Positions 19,591 through 25,657 of a stretch of 27,864 nt of DNA are shown here, one piece after another (the stretch's first letter is position 1; the number at the start of each line of letters is the position of its first letter). Source of the DNA: a virus. A program made the position numbers and the translations under genes. The notes under the pieces are model-generated. The model was not told the origin of the DNA. It worked only from the letters and a program-made list of their open reading frames with translations, and did not search any database. Location: positions 1 to 27,864 of the IMG/VR virus record IMGVR_UViG_3300044530_001285; one strand, written 5' to 3'.

Positions 19591-19745
19591 TTAAAATTGA
19601 ACTGACCGCCGAACAAGCGAACACCCTGCTGCAACTCATCGATATCGCCATCAAGGCTGGCGGTTTCCAGAATGCAAAGGTCGGAGTACCTCTGGCTGAA
19701 ATCATTCTCGAAGCCGCCAAATCGCAGGCTCCGCTCGCTAACTAA
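19587..19745 (+). CDS. Small helical protein (52 aa)
   Basis: A 52-residue protein starting MIKIELTAEQANTLLQLIDI and ending ILEAAKSQAPLAN. The ATGA overlap at 19587-19590 sets the start. A strand and two amphipathic helices match small proteins often found after fibre genes. The biochemical role is unknown; a chaperone or subunit of the fibre complex is possible. Confidence 0.6.
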   Translation: MIKIELTAEQANTLLQLIDIAIKAGGFQNAKVGVPLAEIILEAAKSQAPLAN

Positions 19746-19753
19746 CCATCACG

Positions 19754-19948
19754 ATGACGGACCACCACGCTTTTATTAGAGACATCTCAATCGGCGTCGG
19801 TGGTCCGATCATCGGTATTCTGGGGAACGCGGTATTTTCAGATCCTCATCTCAAGACTGCGTCGTTGGCTCTTGGCGCATTCGCCGCGCTTCTCACCTGC
19901 GCAGTCAAAGCACTCGAACTGTATCGAAAATTAAAAACAGAAAAATGA
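19754..19948 (+). CDS. Holin-like membrane protein 1 (64 aa)
   Basis: A 64-residue protein with two hydrophobic segments, ISIGVGGPIIGILGNAVF (12-29) and LALGAFAALLTCAVKAL (38-54), then a basic tail (YRKLKTEK). Small two-helix proteins with a charged C-terminus fit holins or antiholins, which time the release of endolysin by opening the inner membrane. It is coupled by ATGA (19945-19948) to a second holin-type gene. No endolysin follows in the cassette. Confidence 0.55.
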   Translation: MTDHHAFIRDISIGVGGPIIGILGNAVFSDPHLKTASLALGAFAALLTCAVKALELYRKLKTEK

Positions 19949-20142
19949 ATCCTAATCTCGCCTCTCTCATTCGCCACATCTTGACCGCTGCCGGTGGTTT
20001 CCTCGTCGCCAAAGGGTTGGCCAGTGCTGATCAACTCGCTGAACTCGTAGGCGCTGTCGTAAGCATCGCTGGCGTTGGCTGGTCTGTTTACAACAACAAG
20101 AAGGCCGCGAAGGCTGCGCCCGAAGTCGCCAAAGCTGAATGA
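19945..20142 (+). CDS. Pam3-gp28-type holin (65 aa)
   Basis: A 65-residue protein with the pattern of Pam3_gp28-like holins: SLIRHILTAAGGFLVAKGLA then SADQLAELVGAVVSIAGVGW, followed by SVYNNKKAAKAA. Two hydrophobic segments flank an acidic turn, and the tail is basic and Ala-rich. It forms inner-membrane pores at lysis. It overlaps both neighbours by ATGA. Confidence 0.7.
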   Translation: MNPNLASLIRHILTAAGGFLVAKGLASADQLAELVGAVVSIAGVGWSVYNNKKAAKAAPEVAKAE

Positions 20143-20318
20143 ACTTCTTGGCCGACTTGGTGATGAAGCTGGTTATCTGGCTTCACGCGCTGACGAAGCA
20201 AGATGTCACAAGCGAAGATGCGAAAAAACAACCCGATCTTAAGCGCGGTCTGCTTGCTCGCATTGATGAGCATGAGCGTGAGCTGCGCGAGCCGGGTGAT
20301 TTACGTCCCCCACGGTGA
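20139..20318 (+). CDS. Spanin-like inner-membrane protein candidate (59 aa)
   Basis: A 59-residue frame starting MNFLADLVMKLVIWLHALTK, followed by a charged helix with DLKRGLLARIDEHERELREP. The layout (short hydrophobic N-terminus, charged coiled helix) fits a small i-spanin. The last 39 codons overlap, in another frame, the lipoprotein gene at 20203, as in Rz/Rz1 pairs. The ATGA overlap with the holin stop (20139-20142) supports translation. The hydrophobic part is short for a full membrane span, so a peripheral protein is possible. Confidence 0.5.
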   Translation: MNFLADLVMKLVIWLHALTKQDVTSEDAKKQPDLKRGLLARIDEHERELREPGDLRPPR

Positions 20319-20445
20319 GCCTGTGCGCCTCGCACAGAGCGTTAAGGCGAAGGTTTGGGTGGTTGACTCTACCGGAAAAACGGTGCGTAGTAATAACCGC
20401 ATCATCATCCACGAAGGCTGGTATGCACTACCAAAGGACAAATGA
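20203..20445 (+). CDS. Small lipoprotein, o-spanin-like candidate (80 aa)
   Basis: An 80-residue protein with basic start (MSQAKMRKNN) and a hydrophobic signal ILSAVCLLALMSMSVSC. The Cys at the end is a possible lipidation site (SVSC, an imperfect lipobox, with Ser at -3). The rest is a small strand-rich domain (RVIYVPHGEPVRLAQSVKAK, KVWVVDSTGKTV, IIIHEGWYALPKDK). It lies partly inside the preceding gene in another frame. Alternative start: ATG at 20218. The domain, with EPVRLAQSVKAKVWV, is not proline-rich as in classic Rz1, so an immunity/exclusion lipoprotein is an alternative. Confidence 0.55.
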   Translation: MSQAKMRKNNPILSAVCLLALMSMSVSCASRVIYVPHGEPVRLAQSVKAKVWVVDSTGKTVRSNNRIIIHEGWYALPKDK

Positions 20446-20594
20446 GCAATAACGCACCGTACAAAGGTTCACCGTCTGTTAAAGGGAGTGGCAGCGGACC
20501 TTACAAGCAGTCTCCTCCACCGAAGCCTCCAGTTAAGCCTGCCCCAAGTGGAAGCGGTCCTTATAAAGGTGGCAGTGGTCCGTATCGTAAGTGA
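20442..20594 (+). CDS. GSGPYK-repeat peptide (50 aa)
   Basis: A 50-residue peptide with ATGA overlap to the lipoprotein stop. It contains four (G/A)PY(K/R) units: APYKG near the start, GSGPYKQ, GSGPYKG and GSGPYRK at the end, separated by a Pro/Lys linker (PPPKPPVKPAPS). It has no hydrophobic core, so it is likely disordered and basic. It may bind peptidoglycan, DNA or another virion part; nothing direct shows which. Last gene before the terminator. Confidence 0.55.
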   Translation: MSNNAPYKGSPSVKGSGSGPYKQSPPPKPPVKPAPSGSGPYKGGSGPYRK

Positions 20595-20605
20595 TTCAAA
20601 GCAAA

Positions 20606-20638
20606 ATCCCCCGCTGGTAATGAAACCAATCGGGGGAT
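20606..20638. terminator. Bidirectional terminator between converging modules
   Basis: atcccccg (20606-20613) pairs with cgggggat (20631-20638). Inside, tggt/acca give a second short stem. A/T-rich sequence follows on both sides (aattgttt and ttttgc on the other strand). It lies between the plus-strand gene ending at 20594 and the minus-strand gene ending at 20659. Confidence 0.65.
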
Positions 20639-20658
20639 AATTGTTTCTACGCGTAAAG

Positions 20659-21840
20659 TCAGCGTCCTAACGACTTCAGGACGTTCGTGACGAAGTCCTC
20701 GCTCTTCGAACCATTCGCATTTGATGCACGGGAGCCGCCAGCCGTTGCTTTCGAGCTAACACCGGGTTCACTGCCTCGATACTTCGCTAGTTCGGCTTGC
20801 AGGCGCTTGTTTACCTCGACCTGAGAGTAGAGAAGCTCACGGTATTTCGGTGCGGCAGCGGCCCATAGAGCGGCCTTCGCGAGGTCTTCTTCGCTGTTCT
20901 CGCCATTGAAGATCTGCTGCGCGAGGCTAAGTCGGCCAGTTAGTTCCGTGTTCCATTCGTCGTCGTTTTCACGCGGCTCAAAGATTTCCAAAGCGCGAGC
21001 GTTCTCGCTGACCTTTGTCCATGTTTTATTGGCCGACTCCAATGCAGCGCGAGTGCCTTCCTCGTTGTCCTGCTGGTACTTCGAAATGATCGAGTCGTAA
21101 TCGGACTTCGCTTCGGACATCTCCGCAGACTTCTCGCCGTTAATCTCGTCGTACTTGACGATCAGAGCGCCAAGCTTCGCCTTCTTAGAGGGCGAAAGAC
21201 CCTCGACAATGTCGTCGATCTGCGAGTTGCGATAATCGTTCTCAGGGGACTTGAGTAGGCCAATAAGCCTATCGCCATCGGTGCCAACGACAGATTTCAT
21301 CGAGTCGAACACGCCGGTAATCTTGCCTTCGTACTTTTTGACGAAGTTGGGATGGCGCTCAATGTCGAGGAGTCGAACACGTTCGGAAAGCGCGTCACGC
21401 TCCTCCTGCAAAGTCTTGAGCTGCGCTTCGAAGTTTGGATTGGCAACCTTGCCAGACTTCATCTCTTCAAGCTGCTTGGAGAGTTGCGCCTTCTCTTCCT
21501 TGATTTTGCGGAAAGCATCAGCGGCCTTCGTAGACTTGATCGACTCAGGGATGCCAGAGTCATCAGTAGCCGAGGAATCCTCGGTAGCTGGAGCCTTCTC
21601 CTTCGGACTAAACATCCGCTCGATATCCATCTCAGACTTGCTGAGCTTGGTATTCGCGTCGGACTTAGGCTGCGTTTGCTTCTTCTGCTTAGGCTCCTCG
21701 GTTACTTGCGAAGCTTTTGCACTAGCCTCTCCAGCGGCAGCATCCTCAAGAGTGTTAGCCTTGAAAGATTCGATGAAGGAGCTTTCGAAATCAGGCGTTT
21801 GCGCGGAATTAACGGTCGGTGAGTTCAGTGGTTCTTCCAT
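20659..21840 (-). CDS. Scaffolding protein
   Basis: A 393-residue acidic, helical protein that fits a capsid scaffold. The N-terminal 110 residues are disordered and rich in Glu, Lys, Ser and Thr (PKQKKQTQPKSDANTK). A coiled coil follows (FRKIKEEKAQLSKQLEEMKS, LKTLQEERDALSERVRLLDI), then a helical middle and a region with NTELTGRLSLAQQIFNG. The C-terminus is basic (EDFVTNVLKSLGR), as expected for a scaffold's coat-binding helix. It ends the portal operon, the typical place after portal, but the coat gene is on the opposite strand. Assignment is from composition and position. Confidence 0.65.
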   Translation of the reverse strand: MEEPLNSPTVNSAQTPDFESSFIESFKANTLEDAAAGEASAKASQVTEEPKQKKQTQPKSDANTKLSKSEMDIERMFSPKEKAPATEDSSATDDSGIPESIKSTKAADAFRKIKEEKAQLSKQLEEMKSGKVANPNFEAQLKTLQEERDALSERVRLLDIERHPNFVKKYEGKITGVFDSMKSVVGTDGDRLIGLLKSPENDYRNSQIDDIVEGLSPSKKAKLGALIVKYDEINGEKSAEMSEAKSDYDSIISKYQQDNEEGTRAALESANKTWTKVSENARALEIFEPRENDDEWNTELTGRLSLAQQIFNGENSEEDLAKAALWAAAAPKYRELLYSQVEVNKRLQAELAKYRGSEPGVSSKATAGGSRASNANGSKSEDFVTNVLKSLGR

Positions 21841-21846
21841 AAAATG

Positions 21847-22179
21847 TTAGTATTGTTTTTCAAATGTTGCTTCAGGTTCTCTCGTTGTGTCGGTTACTGC
21901 AAGTTTTCGAATGTTTTCAAGACAATGCGCGTAGCCAGCGGTTACACCGGCAGCGAAAACAATGTCCGATTCCTTGCTTCCTTGGGATGGCATAGGCACC
22001 GGCATCGACTCAGCTACGATGCGTAAAGCCATCCGAAGAATCGGATTTCGTAAAATAAGCGCAAGTTCGCCCTGTTGGCCAGCCGTTGTCCATTCGAGAA
22101 TGTCTACCTCAGGCAAGTCCATCAGGCTTTTCGCCATCTCCTTGCGGTTCTTCGTCGAGCCTCTTAGCCAGTTCATCAT
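21847..22179 (-). CDS. Hypothetical protein of portal-scaffold operon (110 aa)
   Basis: A 110-residue protein. Residues 28-75 contain EWTTAGQQGELALILRNPIL and RMALRIVAESMPVPMP; then VFAAGVTAGYAHCLENIRKL. The block ALILRNPI(L/F)R resembles a small family next to phage portal/scaffold genes, whose role is not established. The double ATG at 22174-22179 makes a 71-base overlap with the GH130-like gene; a later ATG at 22137 has AAGGAG immediately before it (too close). Thus the start is uncertain. Confidence 0.55.
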   Translation of the reverse strand: MMNWLRGSTKNRKEMAKSLMDLPEVDILEWTTAGQQGELALILRNPILRMALRIVAESMPVPMPSQGSKESDIVFAAGVTAGYAHCLENIRKLAVTDTTREPEATFEKQY

Positions 22180-23464
22180 ACTTTGATTTCTTGTTTCGTT
22201 TTAGTTTATGTCTCTGCGGAATTGGATCGAGAACTTCGTCGAGTTTGATTGGGTTCTCTTTGTTGACGACGTCACGCTTGGGTCGAATCACCTTCGTCAC
22301 TTCAAGCAAGTCGGCCAACGGAATCTTGATGTAACCACAGTCCACATCGTTGATTCCGTACGAGACGACAAACTTATTCTTTGCGGTATCGAAGAATGCG
22401 CCGCACGGGAACACGACCGCAGGCAATCCCGGCCACCAATCCTGCTGATTCGTTCCAGTCAGAAGCGGCAGCGTCGTCATTCGGACGATGCGGAAAGGCG
22501 GCTTTGCTTCGAAAGCGTAGGCACCCATGTAGTACCGGCGCTTCTTGTTGATCCACGGCAGTGAGCTGTGGAAGAAGGTCCAATACAGGCCGTCGCACAG
22601 AATCGGATTGGAGCCTCCGCGCACCTCGCCAAACTTCCAGAGCGGATTGAACTCGTCGGTGACGTATTCCTCCTCCTTCTCTAAACGCCCATTAAGGCGT
22701 ACAACGACGTGTGGGTTGGCCGAATACACCATGTGTGGCGCATTATCGTGGACGAAGTAGAGCCAGTTCTTCTCATGCCCATCGTTGATCATGGCCTGCG
22801 CGTAGTTTTTGCCATAGATCATGTCGAAACGGCCTACGTTCAGGAACTGCTTGTCCAGAAGGAACATCCCTTGGTGCGCGTAGCTCTTGAACGGGATAAA
22901 TGTCGAGCAGCTCACACCGTACTTGTCGCCGAATTTGACGACGCGAGGGTCTTCGAACTGTTCGAGGGGGTAATGGGAGATTAGCTGGGTTAGAGCTTTC
23001 TTTGTGGCGCGAAGATCCTGACTCAGCTCGAACACGACGATGTCGTTCTTCTCAATGTAGACATCCTCGTCCTTCTCGCGCTTGTTACGGCAGCGACGGG
23101 CGAAAAGCATGATTCGACCATCTGGTTCGAGCATGATTGCCGGGTTGAAGTAGTACGTCCCCGTTTCCTGCGGCAGGACGATTTTGCCAGTCTCCCAATC
23201 GGTTTGTTCACTCAGCTTGGGAACGTCATTTTTTGCGTAGCTCATTAGAAACTCGGCTGCGAATTTGATTTCATCGTAGAGGGCGAGCCAATGATCGCGC
23301 TCCTCGCGGACCTCGGTCAGATGCTCGTCATGTTCTTTGGTTCGGATCTGGAGCGTTTTGCGAAGGTCTTCGATTTCCTGAAGAAGATCCGCAGGACCAT
23401 CGCCACCGTTTGCAAATCGTTTGAGAGCTTTAAGGGACAGGCTTCGGATTATGTCTTTCATCAT
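22109..23464 (-). CDS. GH130-like five-bladed propeller protein
   Basis: A 451-residue protein. Residues 25-75 are coiled coil (DLLQEIEDLRKTLQ, HLTEVREERDHWL). From about 100 to 390 it shows the glycoside hydrolase family 130 pattern: FNPAIMLEPDGRIMLFARR, FEDPRVVKFGDKYGV (170-184) with the Asp used as general acid in the family, GGSNPILCDGLYWTFFHSS (283-301), YYMGAYAFEA and VVFPCGAFF (350-358), then VSYGINDVDCGYIKIPL. GH130 enzymes cleave or phosphorolyse beta-mannosides. The C-terminal 60 residues are charged. Joined by ATGA to the GT25 gene. Activity could be on mannose-type glycans; a noncatalytic binding role is possible. Confidence 0.7.
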   Translation of the reverse strand: MMKDIIRSLSLKALKRFANGGDGPADLLQEIEDLRKTLQIRTKEHDEHLTEVREERDHWLALYDEIKFAAEFLMSYAKNDVPKLSEQTDWETGKIVLPQETGTYYFNPAIMLEPDGRIMLFARRCRNKREKDEDVYIEKNDIVVFELSQDLRATKKALTQLISHYPLEQFEDPRVVKFGDKYGVSCSTFIPFKSYAHQGMFLLDKQFLNVGRFDMIYGKNYAQAMINDGHEKNWLYFVHDNAPHMVYSANPHVVVRLNGRLEKEEEYVTDEFNPLWKFGEVRGGSNPILCDGLYWTFFHSSLPWINKKRRYYMGAYAFEAKPPFRIVRMTTLPLLTGTNQQDWWPGLPAVVFPCGAFFDTAKNKFVVSYGINDVDCGYIKIPLADLLEVTKVIRPKRDVVNKENPIKLDEVLDPIPQRHKLKRNKKSKYDELAKRLDEEPQGDGEKPDGLA

Positions 23465-24096
23465 GGATGCAGGTTTGCTCCATCTTGATAGGCCAACCTT
23501 GGGAGGATTCCGTAAAACTTCATGTGCGGAATCGAATCAACCAGCATCTGGATGTCGATTGGACACCAAACCTTCTGGTTTGTTTTCATCAGGTCGCAAG
23601 CACCGCTGTAGTTGACGTAGTAACAGTGGGTACACATGCCTCGCGTTAGCTGGTACACGTTTCCTCCGACGTGCTTGTTTTCCTCGTACGGAGAAGCGCA
23701 GCAGCTTCCGACGTAGATAACCTGCCAGTCTTCTGGAACATGATCCAACTCTTGCGTGAGCTGTTCTTTCCAGTTTTCAGACTCAAATTTGCAGTCGTCT
23801 TCAACGATCAGAAACGGCTGGTCTTTCGGATATGCACCTGACTCAACAGCCCATTTAATGGCCGACCACACAGAGAAATGGCTGAGTCCGGCGACGATGG
23901 ACTTCACCTGCATCCTGCCTTTGTCCTTGGAGTTGTAATACTCCGTTGAAATTCCGCAGTTGGACGCTCTGAATCCGTAGATTGGAACCGCCTTGATTCC
24001 AAAGGATTCCATGTATTTGACGCATTCTTTTTCTCTTGGTCCTTCTGGAAGGGAAACAATAAATGCAGGTGTTTTTTCGATGTCTATTTTAATCAT
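23461..24096 (-). CDS. Glycosyltransferase family 25-like protein
   Basis: A 211-residue GT-A-type transferase. The start AFIVSLPEGPREKECVKYME resembles the GT25 beginning (sugar-nucleotide strand with N/SL...R). GLSHFSVWSAIKWAVE is the family's G-x-x-x-S-H helix, and FLIVEDDCKF (95-104) has the metal-binding EDD (99-101). WQVIYVGSC and a late ILPRLAYQDGANLHP match GT25 ends. Such enzymes add galactose or related sugars to LPS, glycans or proteins. It overlaps the methyltransferase and GH130-like genes by ATGA each. All visible core motifs are present. Confidence 0.75.
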   Translation of the reverse strand: MIKIDIEKTPAFIVSLPEGPREKECVKYMESFGIKAVPIYGFRASNCGISTEYYNSKDKGRMQVKSIVAGLSHFSVWSAIKWAVESGAYPKDQPFLIVEDDCKFESENWKEQLTQELDHVPEDWQVIYVGSCCASPYEENKHVGGNVYQLTRGMCTHCYYVNYSGACDLMKTNQKVWCPIDIQMLVDSIPHMKFYGILPRLAYQDGANLHP

Positions 24097-24668
24097 GCTG
24101 GAACGATGTAAATTACCCCGCGCATTGCGCCGCAGGCTTTTTCAGCCGTGTTGTAGTAATGTTTGTATCCCCTACCTTTAACGCTGTAAATTTTGTCGAT
24201 CTTTGGCTTGATCCACTCAAACGTGTATTCTTGACCGTTGTATCCGTCGTAACCAAGGCCACCAGTAGGAACCTTGAAGTCGTGAATCGCGATGACAGGA
24301 AGAAGTTCGTACTTGGCGATTGCTTCAAGCTCATCAAGCAACGGGCAGTACGAGTTCCAGTGTGCGTCGAGGAAGAAGATCGTGTCGTGTCCTACGCCTC
24401 GATGCGGAATGACGTAATCCAAAATCGACTCACTTGAGCCGTGGAAAAGCTCAACGTGAACCTTTTCTTCGGAGAACTTCTTCGAGCAACGCTCAACCAG
24501 TTGCTGATCGATTTCGCACGAAACTGTTTTTTGAAAGTTTCTCGCAAGCCAAACCGTTGTATCGCCTTCGTTTGTCCCAGTCTCAACAGCGGTCGTAAGG
24601 CTGTACTTGTCTCGCAAACTTAGAAACTCCTGCTTAATGAACGTGTCTCCGTTAAATGGTGAACCCAT
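24093..24668 (-). CDS. Class I SAM-dependent methyltransferase-like protein
   Basis: A 191-residue Rossmann-type protein. Motif I is AVETGTNEGDTTVWLA (27-42), the acidic end of strand 2 is VSCEID with Glu52, and FFLDAHWN (98-105) is the motif IV-like strand. The later strand is LPVIAIHDF. This layout resembles class I methyltransferases linked to sugar or cell-surface glycan modification. The acceptor is unknown, but its place between two glycosyltransferases suggests methylation of the sugar they add. It starts 5 bases after the glycosyltransferase stop. Confidence 0.65.
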   Translation of the reverse strand: MGSPFNGDTFIKQEFLSLRDKYSLTTAVETGTNEGDTTVWLARNFQKTVSCEIDQQLVERCSKKFSEEKVHVELFHGSSESILDYVIPHRGVGHDTIFFLDAHWNSYCPLLDELEAIAKYELLPVIAIHDFKVPTGGLGYDGYNGQEYTFEWIKPKIDKIYSVKGRGYKHYYNTAEKACGAMRGVIYIVPA

Positions 24669-24673
24669 AATTT

Positions 24674-25654
24674 TTAGATTTGATTTAAATTCTCTCCGTC
24701 AAAGTCAAAGTAATCGCAATCTCCAACTGGCTTAAATTCTCCGCTTTTTCTGTAAAGTTCCCGCTCTTGAATTAGATTGAAGCTAGTGTCGATTGTTTTA
24801 AAATTCTTTTCTACATGCAAATTTTTGTATTCAAGATCGTCCATAAACTTGCAGAAAGAAGCTCTAACATCTTCGTGTCTTTTGTAATCTGATTTGAAAA
24901 CTCGTTTTGCATAAAAATCATCATTGGGATTTTCATCGCACCAGTGCATCGGACCGTCTTCAATTATCTGGCAGTTTTTGTTGAAAAACAACTTGTCCGC
25001 ATAACCAGCTAATTCCAATCTGATTCCAAAATTGCAATCTTCGCACCCTTTTCTTGCAAAGAATTCATCGTAACCATTTATTTTTTCAAGAAACTCGACC
25101 GGAATACTGATGTTGCTTCCAAATGCCCATCCACCTCGAATCGATATTTTTTCATCTCCCGTTTGAGCTGGAGAACGGGCGTCTTCCTGATCTACCTTGA
25201 AGCTTAAGATTTTGTTGTTTTCTACAACTATTTTAGAAACCTTTTTGTAAGATCCACAAAGAACAATCTTATCTTCAGCAGCTTTTCTGTGATAGTTTAT
25301 CCATCCATCACACAGCGCGCTTAGATCATCGACAAAAACAATATGATCATGTTCTGCAACGAGGATTCCGGTGTTTCTGGTCGCAGAAACATCAAAGAAA
25401 TTGATTTTTGTTTTTCGATGTTTTCCTATCCAAATCGATGGTTTGGGAGATATGTGCAGATATTCAAATCTGCCATTCACGATTTTCTTTAGCTTTTCTT
25501 TTCTGTCCTCTTCGTAGTCAACGAAAGAGTCGATGAAGACAATCTGATCGGTGACAACTCCTGATTCGTACTGGGAAATCAAGGTTTCAACGAACCATTG
25601 AAACATCGGCTGCTTTCTAGCCGTTACATAGTTGATCGATAATTTTATGCCCAT
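24674..25654 (-). CDS. GT-A glycosyltransferase (GT2-like), AT-rich gene
   Basis: A 326-residue transferase. SINYVTARKQPMFQWFVETL starts the nucleotide-sugar fold. SATRNTGI (90-97) is followed by IVFVDD (105-110, DxD-like metal site). RGGWAFGSNISIPVEFLEKI and NGYDEFF lead to ARKGCEDCNFGIRLELAGY (200-218), whose ED is the usual catalytic base motif of the galactosyltransferase/GT2 C-terminal block. The gene is visibly richer in A and T than its neighbours, which suggests separate acquisition. It starts the sugar cassette, 3 bases after the portal stop. Sugar donor and acceptor unknown. Confidence 0.72.
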   Translation of the reverse strand: MGIKLSINYVTARKQPMFQWFVETLISQYESGVVTDQIVFIDSFVDYEEDRKEKLKKIVNGRFEYLHISPKPSIWIGKHRKTKINFFDVSATRNTGILVAEHDHIVFVDDLSALCDGWINYHRKAAEDKIVLCGSYKKVSKIVVENNKILSFKVDQEDARSPAQTGDEKISIRGGWAFGSNISIPVEFLEKINGYDEFFARKGCEDCNFGIRLELAGYADKLFFNKNCQIIEDGPMHWCDENPNDDFYAKRVFKSDYKRHEDVRASFCKFMDDLEYKNLHVEKNFKTIDTSFNLIQERELYRKSGEFKPVGDCDYFDFDGENLNQI

Positions 25655-25657
25655 TTT

